The translations under genes were made by a program, and so were the position numbers. A stretch of DNA of 25,087 bases from an uncultured Bacilli bacterium (lineage in GTDB: Bacteria; Bacillota_I; Bacilli_A; RFN20; CAG-631), in the NCBI GenBank assembly GCA_934202505.1, contig CAKPXW010000014.1, forward strand, positions 1 through 25,087, written 5' to 3'. Position 1 is the first letter of the stretch. The number at the start of each line of letters is the position of its first letter. The notes beneath the pieces were generated by a model, which was given only the letters and a program-made list of their open reading frames with translations, searched no databases and had not been told where the DNA came from. Below, piece by piece: positions 1-7,700 of this stretch.

Positions 1-7
1 GTGTAGT

Positions 8-577
8 ATGGAAGAAGTAAATAAAAAAATATCTAACGAAGAAATGTTAGAAAAATACAATTTAATGATTTGGTATTTTGCTAATGATATTCATAATTCC
101 TGTAAATATTTAGATAGAGATGATATTTATCAATCTTTAGTATATAAAGTACTATTGGTAAAGGATAGATTAGATAGTGAAAAAGGAAATGAAATAAACT
201 ATATTTATAGAGTTTTGCAAAATGAATCTACTTATATAAAAAGAAGTTATTTTTCTCCTAGTAATCGTTATAATCTAGAAGTTTATTTACAATTTCCAAT
301 TTATGATGATTTTACTGAAATTAATACTACATTAAATGAATGTGAAGATAATTATTTCAATCCAGAAAGATATTTATATGAAAAAGATATTAATCAATAT
401 ATAGATGAAATATATTCTACTTTAAAAGATAGACATAAAAAAGTCATTAAAATGTTTTTCTATGAAGGATATGATATTAAAGAAATTTCTTCTAAATTAA
501 AAATGTCCAAAAAGAATGCTTACACAATTGTGCAAAATTTTAATATAAGACTATTAGAAAAATTAGAAATAAAATAA
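8..577 (+). CDS. Divergent sigma-70 family factor (SigH-like by position)
   Basis: A 189-residue protein that looks like a small alternative sigma factor, which would direct RNA polymerase to a subset of promoters. The C-terminal part, about residues 129-187, has the sigma region 4 helix-turn-helix pattern (LKDRHKKVIKMFF, then YDIKEISSKLKMSKKNAYTIV). The N-terminal part, about residues 14-80, fits a degenerate region 2 (DRDDIYQSLVYKVL). It lies directly before rpmG-secE-nusG, the place of sigH in Bacillota; that position is the main reason to suspect a SigH relative, because the sequence itself is far from the spore-former SigH I know. It is short for SigH (about 218 residues). The ATG at 8 is the first visible start, but the frame is open to the left edge, so the true start could lie outside the window. 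A divergent ECF-type factor is the main alternative. Confidence 0.65.
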   Translation: MEEVNKKISNEEMLEKYNLMIWYFANDIHNSCKYLDRDDIYQSLVYKVLLVKDRLDSEKGNEINYIYRVLQNESTYIKRSYFSPSNRYNLEVYLQFPIYDDFTEINTTLNECEDNYFNPERYLYEKDINQYIDEIYSTLKDRHKKVIKMFFYEGYDIKEISSKLKMSKKNAYTIVQNFNIRLLEKLEIK

Positions 578-624
578 GCAATTTAAAATTTTAAAGTTAA
601 ACAATTTAACGATAATTAAAGATA

Positions 625-660
625 AAAGAATTAAAATAGCAAAAAACTAATTCTTTATAT
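625..660 (+). terminator. Weak AT-rich terminator after the sigma factor gene
   Basis: AAAGAATTA (625-633) can pair with TAATTCTTT (648-656), followed by a short T/A tract. The stem is AT-rich and the loop is 14 bases, so it is a weak candidate. A second small hairpin, GTTAAA-CAA-TTTAAC, lies just upstream. It would separate the sigma gene from the rpmG promoter that starts at 661. Confidence 0.4.
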
Positions 661-689
661 TTGACTATTGTTTACTCTTGTTGTAAAAT
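661..689 (+). promoter_or_regulatory. Sigma-A promoter for rpmG-secE-nusG
   Basis: TTGACT (661-666), a 17-base spacer and TAAAAT (684-689) give a good housekeeping promoter about 25 bases before the rpmG start. No other gene lies between it and rpmG. Confidence 0.75.
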
Positions 690-713
690 AATCAAGATAG
701 GATGTGAATGATT

Positions 714-863
714 ATGAGAGAAAAAGTTATTTTGATATGTAGTGAATGCTTATCACGTAATTATACAACATCTAAGAAAAAAGCAGTTTCAAAAGAGAGA
801 CTTGAACTTAGAAAGTTCTGCCCAAAGTGTAACAAAAATACAATTCATAAAGAAAGCAGATAA
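714..863 (+). CDS. rpmG: 50S ribosomal protein L33
   Basis: A 49-residue protein of the large ribosomal subunit. It has the two CxxC pairs of the zinc-binding L33 form (C9/C12 and C36/C39), with KFCPKCNKNTIHKE near the C-terminus, a hallmark of the family. Length is normal for L33. The ATG at 714 is preferred to the in-frame ATG at 708, because the ribosome-binding site GGATGTGA (700-707) would abut the latter with no spacing. It is the first gene of a tight unit with secE (12 bases downstream) and nusG, as in most Bacillota, where an L33 gene follows sigH. Zinc-binding L33 forms are often replaced by zinc-free paralogues under zinc limitation; whether this genome has a second copy cannot be seen here. 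Confidence 0.93.
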   Translation: MREKVILICSECLSRNYTTSKKKAVSKERLELRKFCPKCNKNTIHKESR

Positions 864-875
864 GGAGGAAATTAT

Positions 876-1106
876 ATGGCATTTTTTAAATGGTTATGGC
901 GTGGATGCAAGCAATCAGGTATTGCTATTGGTCATTTTTTCAAAGGTGTAGTTAGAGAGGCAAAAAGAGTTCGTTGGCCTAATAAACAAACTATGCTTGA
1001 AAATACGGTTACTGTATTAGTTTTCTCGGCATTTTTTGCTATATTCTTTAGCGCTTGTTTTACAATTTGGCAAGCAATTTTAAGTGGCTTAAATTATTTT
1101 GGTTAG
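876..1106 (+). CDS. secE: Protein translocase subunit SecE
   Basis: The 76-residue SecE subunit of the SecYEG channel, which clamps SecY in the cytoplasmic membrane. The conserved amphipathic segment is visible at about residues 24-36 (VREAKRVRWPNKQT), followed by one hydrophobic transmembrane helix (about residues 44-70, TVTVLVFSAFFAIFF). This is the single-helix form usual in Gram-positive bacteria. The start is well supported by AAGGAGG at 862-868, seven bases before ATG. It is co-transcribed with rpmG and nusG, the near-universal arrangement. The protein is part of the export path used by the large lipoprotein encoded further along. Confidence 0.95.
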   Translation: MAFFKWLWRGCKQSGIAIGHFFKGVVREAKRVRWPNKQTMLENTVTVLVFSAFFAIFFSACFTIWQAILSGLNYFG

Positions 1107-1115
1107 GAGATAAAT

Positions 1116-1664
1116 ATGAGCGATTTTGAAAAGAACTGGTATGTTGTTAACACTTACTCAGGGCATGAAAATAAAGTAAAAGATAATATTGAACGTCGTA
1201 TTGAATCAATGAATATGCAAGATAATATTTTCCGTATTATTGTTGCAGAATATGAAGAACCAGTAAAGGAAGATGGTGTTCCAACTGGGAAATATAAAAT
1301 GAAAAATATGTATCCTGGCTATATCTTTATTGAAATGGTTATGTCAGATGAAGCATGGTATGTTGTAAGAAATACTCCAGGAGTTACAGGATTTATTGGA
1401 TCATCAGGAAAAGGTGCAAAACCATTTCCTGTATCAAATGAAGAAATAGAAACTGTTCTTAAAAGAGTTGGACTTGCAGAAAATAGTTCTACAAGTGATT
1501 ACAATATTGGCGATACTATTAAAATTGTTAATGGGCCATTTGCAAATCAAATTTGTACAGTTGATGATATTGATGCAGATAAAGGGCTTGTTGGCATTAC
1601 ATTTATTATGTTTGGTAGAGAAAGCCATATTCAAGTTTCAATTAACGATATCGAAAAATGCTAA
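1116..1664 (+). CDS. nusG: Transcription termination/antitermination protein NusG
   Basis: A 182-residue NusG. The NGN domain spans about residues 6-115 (NWYVVNTYSGHENKVKDNI near the N-terminus, then MYPGYIFIEM and VRNTPGVTGFIG). The C-terminal KOW domain starts near residue 127 (IGDTIKIVNGPFANQ) and contains the conserved FGRE. NusG binds the clamp of RNA polymerase and modulates pausing and termination; its KOW domain contacts Rho or ribosomal protein S10. It starts nine bases after secE with TAGGAGA as ribosome-binding site and ends the rpmG-secE-nusG unit just before a hairpin terminator. No abnormality seen. Confidence 0.96.
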   Translation: MSDFEKNWYVVNTYSGHENKVKDNIERRIESMNMQDNIFRIIVAEYEEPVKEDGVPTGKYKMKNMYPGYIFIEMVMSDEAWYVVRNTPGVTGFIGSSGKGAKPFPVSNEEIETVLKRVGLAENSSTSDYNIGDTIKIVNGPFANQICTVDDIDADKGLVGITFIMFGRESHIQVSINDIEKC

Positions 1665-1684
1665 TTTTATAAGTTAATATTAAG

Positions 1685-1711
1685 AGTGAGTTTATTGAAC
1701 TCACTTTTCTT
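1685..1711 (+). terminator. Rho-independent terminator after nusG
   Basis: AGTGAGTT (1685-1692) pairs with AACTCACT (1698-1705) around a five-base loop, followed by TTTCTT. It closes the rpmG-secE-nusG unit, so rplK needs its own promoter. Confidence 0.8.
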
Positions 1712-1742
1712 TATAAAATAAATGAAAAAATATTAAAAATTG

Positions 1743-1771
1743 TTGCATTTATTTTGATAGTGTGATAAATT
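1743..1771 (+). promoter_or_regulatory. Promoter for rplK-rplA
   Basis: TTGCAT (1743-1748), a 17-base spacer and TAAATT (1766-1771). It lies between the nusG terminator and the structured rplK leader, about 100 bases upstream of the rplK start, which leaves room for an untranslated leader. Confidence 0.6.
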
Positions 1772-1779
1772 AATTAAGC

Positions 1780-1865
1780 ATACGTGCCTCGCACGCGTAT
1801 TTCTTTGCGTCGTAGTGGAAGAGGAAACTCATTATCACCACGACACGGACACAAATTTAAGGAGG
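1780..1865 (+). promoter_or_regulatory. Structured 5' leader of rplK-rplA (candidate ribosomal-protein autoregulation site)
   Basis: This GC-richer patch between promoter and ribosome-binding site folds on inspection. ATAC-GTGC (1780-1787) pairs with GCAC (1791-1794) and GTAT (1797-1800), with a two-base bulge. A second helix pairs GTCGT (1809-1813) with ACGAC (1840-1844) and GG (1817-1818) with CC (1838-1839), leaving an asymmetric AGT bulge. In many bacteria L1 represses the L11 operon by binding such a leader; assigning this one to L1 is inference. The reading frame is open upstream of the true start, but the leader is not read as protein. Confidence 0.5.
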
Positions 1866-1873
1866 ATATGTCA

Positions 1874-2293
1874 GTGAGTAAGAAAGTCGCAAAGGTAGTT
1901 AAACTACAAATTCCTGCTGGCCAAGCCAAACCAGGACCAGCCCTTGCATCAGCTGGTATTATGATGCCAAAATTCTGCTCAGATTTCAATGCTAAAACAG
2001 CAGATAGAGCAGGAGAAATTGTTCCAGTAATTATTACTGCTTACGAAGACAAGAGCTTTGACTTCGTATTAAAAACATCACCAGCAGCTAATAAATTAAA
2101 AGCAGCTGCTAAAATTCAAAAAGGTTCAAGCACACCTAATTCAGTAAAAGTTGGTAAAGTTACAAAAGCTCAAATTAAAGAAATTGCTGAATACAAAATG
2201 CCTGATTTAAATGCTAACGATATTGAAGCAGCTATGAAGATTATTGAAGGTACTGCTCATTCAATGGGTATCGTAGTAGAAGAAGATAAGTAG
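1874..2293 (+). CDS. rplK: 50S ribosomal protein L11, with shortened proline-rich loop
   Basis: A 139-residue L11, the stalk-base protein of the GTPase-associated centre that binds 23S rRNA and contacts elongation factors. The N-terminal domain (KLQIPAGQAK, FNAKTAD) and the C-terminal rRNA-binding domain (EIAEYKMPDLNA, GTAHSMGIVV) are clear. I chose the GTG at 1874, because AAGGAGG (1859-1865) is eight bases away; the ATG at 1868 would have only two bases of spacing, and starts further upstream lie in the leader. The odd point is the loop usually reading NPxPPVGPAL: here Pro20 is followed at once by Gly21-Pro22, so four residues (E. coli positions 21-24) are missing. I recall a similar short loop in Mycoplasma L11. 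rplA follows 12 bases downstream. Confidence 0.95.
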   Translation: MSKKVAKVVKLQIPAGQAKPGPALASAGIMMPKFCSDFNAKTADRAGEIVPVIITAYEDKSFDFVLKTSPAANKLKAAAKIQKGSSTPNSVKVGKVTKAQIKEIAEYKMPDLNANDIEAAMKIIEGTAHSMGIVVEEDK

Positions 2294-2305
2294 GAGGACA
2301 CGTCA

Positions 2306-2992
2306 ATGGCAAAAAGAGGAAAAAAATATCAAGATGCTGCTAAGCTAATTGATAGTTCAAAGTCATATAGCGTATCTGAAGCTATCGACTTAGTTTTAAA
2401 AACAAATGTTACAAAATTTGATTCATCAGTAGATGTTTCTTATTGCCTAAATGTTGACCCACGTTATGCTGAACAACAAATTCGTGGTGCAATTGTATTA
2501 CCAAATGGTACTGGAAAATCAAAAAAGGTTTTAGCTATTACAGATAAAGTAAAAGAAGCTGAAGAAGCTGGAGCTGATTTTGTTGGTGGAAAAGAATTAT
2601 TACAAAAAATTCAATCTGAAAACTGGTTTGATTTTGATGTAATCGTTGCTACACCAAATATGATGGGCGAACTTGGTAAATTAGGACGTGTTTTAGGACC
2701 TAAAGGATTAATGCCAAACCCTAAGACAGGTACAGTTAATCCAGATATTGCTAAAGCTGTAAAAGAAATCAAAGCTGGTAAAGTTGAATATCGTGTTGAC
2801 AAACAAGGAAATATCAATGTTTCAATCGGCCGTGTATCATTTACAAGTGATAAATTAACTGAAAACTTTAATTCACTAAAAGATGCTATAGTTAAGGCAA
2901 AACCTGCTACAGTAAAAGGCGCTTATATTAAAAATGTTGTTGTATCTACAACTATGGGCCCTGGAGTTAAAGTTGATTTCTCAAATTTCTAA
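2306..2992 (+). CDS. rplA: 50S ribosomal protein L1
   Basis: A 228-residue L1, which forms the mobile L1 stalk of the large subunit and helps release deacylated tRNA from the E site. Family hallmarks are present: FDSSVDVSYCLNVDPR near residue 39, the LGRVLGPKGLMPNPKTGTV block near residue 125, and a GAYIKNVVVSTTMGPGV end. Length matches the family. TAGGAGG overlaps the rplK stop and lies about eight bases before ATG. L1 commonly represses its own operon, so the structured rplK leader may be its target. Transcription probably continues into the L10 leader, since no terminator-like hairpin follows directly. Confidence 0.97.
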   Translation: MAKRGKKYQDAAKLIDSSKSYSVSEAIDLVLKTNVTKFDSSVDVSYCLNVDPRYAEQQIRGAIVLPNGTGKSKKVLAITDKVKEAEEAGADFVGGKELLQKIQSENWFDFDVIVATPNMMGELGKLGRVLGPKGLMPNPKTGTVNPDIAKAVKEIKAGKVEYRVDKQGNINVSIGRVSFTSDKLTENFNSLKDAIVKAKPATVKGAYIKNVVVSTTMGPGVKVDFSNF

Positions 2993-3007
2993 TTAAATAG
3001 GTTCTTC

Positions 3008-3116
3008 CAATACGCCCAAGACAGCAACTGCCAAGTGGCTTAATTCGTTGCCGAGGTATATTAAGATATAGTTAAATAAATTCGAAATGAATTTCTATAA
3101 TAAATGGTGCGTATTG
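3008..3116 (+). promoter_or_regulatory. Ribosomal protein L10 leader
   Basis: The 155-base gap between rplA and rplJ holds a structured leader. CAATACGC (3008-3015) pairs perfectly with GCGTATTG (3109-3116) and closes the element. Inside are the bases typical of L10 leaders in Bacillota: CCAAGACAGC, GTGGCTTAATTC and TTGCCGAGGT, the last resembling the kink-turn that the L10(L12)4 complex binds. Excess L10/L12 complex would repress rplJ-rplL. A perfect 12-base palindrome (3114-3125) overlaps the closing strand and could compete with it. Confidence 0.8.
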
Positions 3117-3147
3117 TTTAAACAAAAATAAACAGGAGGTGCACAAA

Positions 3148-3639
3148 ATGAATGAACAAATCATTGCTGAAAAGGCAAAAGTCGTTGATGAAATTGGTCA
3201 AGAAATTGCAGCATCAAAAAGTTATGTAGTAGTTGAATATCGTGGTTTATCAGTTGCAAAACTAACTGAATTACGTAGAACTATTGCAAAACAAGGCGGA
3301 AAAATTACTGTTCATAAGAACGGATTAGTTTCTAGAGCCGTTGCAAAACAAGGACTAAACATGGATGACATCTTAGTAGGACCAAATGCTTATGTATCTT
3401 GCATTGAAGATGAAGTAAGCGTTCCTGGACTATTAGTTAAGTTTTCAAAGAAAAACCCAAGCCTTGTAATTAAAGGTGGAATCGTTGAAAACAAAGTTCT
3501 AAACAAAGATGAGATGATTAAATTAGCTTCATTACCTGGCAAAGATCAACTTATCGCTATGTTCGCTGGCGCTTTAATGTCACCAGTAACAAAATTTGCT
3601 GTTGCTTGTAAGGAAATAGCAGCAAAAGAAAATGCCTAA
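3148..3639 (+). CDS. rplJ: 50S ribosomal protein L10
   Basis: A 163-residue L10, which anchors the L12 dimers to 23S rRNA at the stalk base. The N-terminal rRNA-binding domain shows the usual SYVVVEYRGLSVAKLTELR segment and KITVHKNGLVSRA; the C-terminal helix that carries the L12 dimers covers about residues 130-163. The ATG at 3148 is chosen over the in-frame GTG at 3139, because AGGAGGTG (3134-3141) covers that GTG and lies six bases before the ATG. It follows the L10 leader and precedes rplL by 30 bases, the usual autoregulated pair. Confidence 0.95.
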   Translation: MNEQIIAEKAKVVDEIGQEIAASKSYVVVEYRGLSVAKLTELRRTIAKQGGKITVHKNGLVSRAVAKQGLNMDDILVGPNAYVSCIEDEVSVPGLLVKFSKKNPSLVIKGGIVENKVLNKDEMIKLASLPGKDQLIAMFAGALMSPVTKFAVACKEIAAKENA

Positions 3640-3669
3640 TTAAATAATTTATTATAGGAGGAAATAATC

Positions 3670-4044
3670 ATGGCAAAATTAACAAATGAAGAAATTATCA
3701 ATGCTTTAAAAGAAATGACTATTCTTGAAGTAAATGACTTAGTAAAGGCTGTAGAAGAAGCTTTTGGTGTTACAGCAGTAGCAGCTGCAGCAGCTCCAGT
3801 AGCAGCAGCTCACGAAGAAGAAGCAGTAGCTCCAACAGATGTAACTGTATACTTAAAATCAGTTGGAAACTCAAAGATTCCTGTAATCAAAGCTGTTCAA
3901 GCTATTACTGGCGCAACTTTATTAGATTCTAAGAAATTATGTGAAGCATTACCAGCAGCTATTAAAGAACACATTTCTCCAGCTGTAGCTGAAGACATCA
4001 AGAAACAATTAGTTGATGCTGGCGCAGAAGTTGAAATTAAGTAA
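3670..4044 (+). CDS. rplL: 50S ribosomal protein L7/L12, with atypical factor-binding face
   Basis: A 124-residue L12: the multicopy stalk protein that recruits EF-Tu, EF-G and IF2 and stimulates their GTPases. Residues 1-33 form the dimerisation domain (IINALKEMTILEVNDLVKAVEEAFGV), residues 34-55 an Ala-rich hinge and 57-124 the globular domain. The conserved factor-binding helix is altered. Lys69, Lys74 and Lys88 match E. coli K65, K70 and K84, but the Arg equivalent to R73 is Gln77, and the usual GLGLKEAKDLV reads GATLLDSKKLC. Length and start (TAGGAGG at 3656-3662) are ordinary. It is probably co-transcribed with rplJ, and a hairpin follows before the methyltransferase gene. Confidence 0.95.
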   Translation: MAKLTNEEIINALKEMTILEVNDLVKAVEEAFGVTAVAAAAAPVAAAHEEEAVAPTDVTVYLKSVGNSKIPVIKAVQAITGATLLDSKKLCEALPAAIKEHISPAVAEDIKKQLVDAGAEVEIK

Positions 4045-4071
4045 TAATTTTAACTACAATGTAAAAAATAT

Positions 4072-4108
4072 AACCTGCTTTAGATGTAAAAACCTAGGGC
4101 AGGTTTTT
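4072..4108 (+). terminator. Terminator or attenuator between rplL and the methyltransferase gene
   Basis: AACCTGCTTTAG (4072-4083) pairs with CTAGGGCAGGTT (4094-4105), including two G-U pairs, followed by TTT. In many bacteria partial termination after rplL sets a lower level for rpoBC than for the ribosomal proteins. I see no clear promoter in the short gap after it, which fits partial read-through. Confidence 0.75.
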
Positions 4109-4133
4109 GCCTATTAAATAAGGAGTGAAAAAA

Positions 4134-4727
4134 ATGAGCCATTATTATCAATTTGATGAAAATTTAGATAGCAATAAACGGATAATTCCATTTTATGTAA
4201 ACAATTTAAAAATTGATTTTATTACAGATATCGGCGTATTTTCTAATAGTCAAGTTGATTATGGATCATCTTTGCTTATAAAAACATTATTAAATGAACC
4301 CAATGTTACAAAACTACTAGATGTAGGCTGTGGTTATGGAGTAATTGGATTAACGCTTGCTTATTTAAAAAAATGCACAGAATTAGTACAAATAGATATT
4401 AATAAACGTGCTGTGGATTTAACAAATGAAAATATAAAAAAATTAGACATAAAAAATGCTATAGCTTTTGTTAGTGATGGCATACCATTAAATAATGAAA
4501 AATTTGATTTAATAGCTATCAATCCACCAATTAGAGCAGGCAAAAAAGTAATATATAAAATGTATGAGGATAGTAAAATAGCTCTTCAAGAAAATGGAAA
4601 ATTATGGATTGTAATTAAAAAAAGTCTTGGAGCAGAATCTTCAATTACAAAATTAAAAACATTATTTACAAATGTTGAAATTGTAAAAAAAGACAAAGGA
4701 TACTTTGTAATAAAATCATTTAACTAA
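4134..4727 (+). CDS. Class I SAM-dependent methyltransferase, YbxB/RsmC type
   Basis: A 197-residue methyltransferase resembling the C-terminal half of RsmC, which methylates a guanine of 16S rRNA. The SAM-binding motif I is LLDVGCGYGVIG (Asp63 to Gly69 region), and the catalytic NPPI motif is at residues 130-133, followed by RAGK as in Bacillus YbxB. The N-terminal half of E. coli RsmC is absent, as usual in Bacillota. The ATG at 4134 has AAGGAG eight bases upstream; the in-frame GTG at 4125 lies at that site and is rejected. A methyltransferase gene between rplL and rpoB is a conserved Bacillota feature and supports a role in rRNA modification; the exact target base is not shown by the sequence. 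Confidence 0.88.
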   Translation: MSHYYQFDENLDSNKRIIPFYVNNLKIDFITDIGVFSNSQVDYGSSLLIKTLLNEPNVTKLLDVGCGYGVIGLTLAYLKKCTELVQIDINKRAVDLTNENIKKLDIKNAIAFVSDGIPLNNEKFDLIAINPPIRAGKKVIYKMYEDSKIALQENGKLWIVIKKSLGAESSITKLKTLFTNVEIVKKDKGYFVIKSFN

Positions 4728-4736
4728 ATTTGATAT

Positions 4737-4754
4737 TAACTAGCTTGCTAGTTT
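4737..4754 (+). other. Small hairpin ahead of rpoB
   Basis: AACTAG (4738-4743) pairs with CTAGTT (4748-4753) around a CTTG loop, 25 bases before the rpoB start and followed by TTTATATAG. It has no proper T tract. It may be a processing site, a weak attenuator or chance. Confidence 0.3.
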
Positions 4755-4778
4755 ATATAGATAAGGGGGAAACATATT

Positions 4779-7700
4779 GTGATTAAAACAACATATGAAA
4801 AACAAAAATACGCTCCTAATCGTCGAAATTTTGCGAAGATTGGTGGCACATTATCCCTACCAAATTTGATTGAAATTCAAACATCTTCTTTCAAATGGTT
4901 TTTAGATGAGGGGCTTGAAGAAGTTTTTAATGATATTTTTCCAATAGATAATGGAAAAGGATTATCACTTGAATTCATTTCTTGTCATTTTGATGAACCA
5001 AAATATAGTACTGTTGATTGTAAGAATAGAGATATGAATTACTCTCGCCCTTTAAAAGCAACATTACGTTTGAATAACAATCAAACTGGAGAAATTAAGC
5101 AAAATGAAGTATTTATGGGCGATTTCCCAATGATGACTGACACAGGCACTTTTATTATTAATGGTGCTGAAAGAGTTATCGTTTCTCAAATCGTTAGATC
5201 TGCTGGAGCTTATTTCTCAAAAAAAGTTGATACAAAAAATGGTAAATTACTTTATGGTGGCGATTTAATTCCTTCACGTGGTACTTGGCTTCAATTTGAA
5301 ACTGATGTCAAGGATATGATTATCGTAAGAATTGATAGATCAAAGAAATTAAATGCAACAGTTTTACTTAAAGCCATAGGCCTTGAAACTCCAGATGATA
5401 TTTATCAATTATTTGGTAAGAATGCATTAATTGAAAATACTCTAGATAAAGACAAAGTATTTACTACAAGAGAAGCATTAGAAGAAATTCATGCTAAATT
5501 AAGACCAGGTGAACCAGCAACTGAACAAGGTCCAACAACTTTATTGTTCCAAAAATTCTTCGATAAAAGAAGATATGATCTTGGAGCATCAGGACGTTAT
5601 AAACTAAAACAAAAACTTGGTGTTTACAATCGTTTAATTGACACTATTCTTGCAGAAGATTTAGTTGATTGTAATGGTGAAGTTGTTTTTGAAAAAAATA
5701 CATATATGAGCAAAGAAAAAGTAAAAGAATTACAAGCAATGAAATTCTTTGAAAATGGAGCTCATAAATATACTGTTAAAGTAAATAAAGCTTTCGGTGA
5801 AGCTGATACTGTTAATATGGTTGAAGTATACACTGATGAAAGCAAATCTCAAAAAGTTCGTATTATAGGTACTGACTTGCAAATTGATAACAAATTTATT
5901 ACAGTTCCAGATATTTACGCTACATTCTCATATCTTTTAACATTGATGCACAATTTAGGAGATACTGATGATATTGATCATTTAGGGAACCGTCGTATTA
6001 GATGTGTTGGTGAATTATTACAAAATCAATTTAGAATTGGTTTTTCTAGAATGGAAAGAAGCGTAAAGGAAAGAATGTCTATTACAGAAACTGAGTCAAT
6101 GACAGCTGTTAACTTAATTAATATCCGTCCATTAACATCAGCAGTAAAAGAATTCTTCTCATCTTCTCAATTATCACAATTTATGGACCAAACAAACCCA
6201 ATTGCAGAACTTACAAATAAACGTCGTATTTCTGCCTTAGGACAAGGTGGTATTACTCGTGAAAGAGCATCATTTGATGTACGTGATGTTCACTATTCAC
6301 ATTATGGTAGAATTTGTCCAATTGAATCTCCAGAAGGTCCAAACATTGGTTTAATTAACTATATTTCATGTTATGCAAAAATTAATGAATATGGATTTAT
6401 TGAAACTCCATATCGTAAAGTTGTCCATAAAGATGGCAAACATTATGTTTTAGATACAGATTGTATTTATTTATCAGCTGATGAAGAAAAAGACTATATT
6501 ATTGGTACTGCTTCTTTCAAAATGGGAAAAGATGGCGAAATCTTAGACAGTGTTATTGTTTCTCGTTTTAATGGTGATGATATTTCAGCAAATGTTGAAG
6601 ATATAGATCTTGTGGATGTAGCACCACGTCAAGTTATTTCAATTCCTACAGGATTAATTCCATTTATTGAAAACGATGACGCTGCCAGAGCAATGCTTGG
6701 TGCTAACATGCAACGTCAAGCCGTACCACTACTTAGACCTCATGCTCCTTTTGTTGGAACAGGTATGGAATATCCAGCTGCTCACGATTCAGGAGTTGCT
6801 TTAATTAGTAAAGATGAAGGTGTTATTACATATGTAGATTCAACACGTATTCTTCTTAAAAATAAAGCTGGTGAAACAAAAACATATATGTTAACAAAAT
6901 TTGCTCGTTCAAATGCCGGTACTTGTTTTAACCAAAATCCTATTGTTGTTGTAGGACAAGAAGTAAAACCAGGTGATATTTTAGCTGATGGACCTGCAAT
7001 GGATAATGGAGAACTTGCTTTAGGGCAAAATGTTATTATTGCTTTCACTACATGGCATGGATACAACTATGAAGATGCTGTTATTATGTCACAAAGGCTT
7101 GTAAAAGATGATGTGTACACTTCAATTCATATTGAAGAATATGATCTTGAATGTCGTGAAACAAAACTTGGCCCAGAAGAAATTACTCGTGATATTCCAA
7201 ATGTTGGTGAAGATAGTAAAACACAACTTGATGAACTTGGTATCGTAATTCCTGGTTCTGAAGTAAAAGAAGGAGATATTTTAGTAGGTAAGATTACTCC
7301 TCGTGGTGTTGTTGAACCATCAAGTGAAGAAAAACTATTAATGGCCATTTTTGGTGATAAAACTAAAGAAGGTAAAGATAGTTCATTACGTGTACCTCAT
7401 GGTGGTGCAGGTATTGTCTTAGATGTTAAAGTATTTAATCGTAAAAGCGGTGGCGTTGATTTAGCCCCTGGAATTAATCAAATCGTTAGAGTATTTATTG
7501 CTCAAAAACGTAAGATTTCCGAAGGTGATAAGATGGCCGGCCGTCATGGTAACAAAGGTGTTATTTCACGTATTGTTCCAGAAGAAGATATGCCATTTTT
7601 ACCAGATGGTACACCAGTAGATGTTATTTTAAATCCACTAGGCGTTCCTTCTCGTATGAATATTGGTCAAGTTCTTGAATTACACTTAGGTATGGCATGT

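Noticed and set aside
742..951. Open frame of 69 codons overlapping rpmG and secE
   Set aside because: It is a different frame of two clear genes, rpmG (714-863) and secE (876-1106), and has no family resemblance.
1784..1873. N-terminal extension of L11 starting at 1784
   Set aside because: The extension is Arg/Gly-rich, unlike L11, lies in the structured leader, and has no ribosome-binding site; AAGGAGG at 1859-1865 fits the GTG at 1874.
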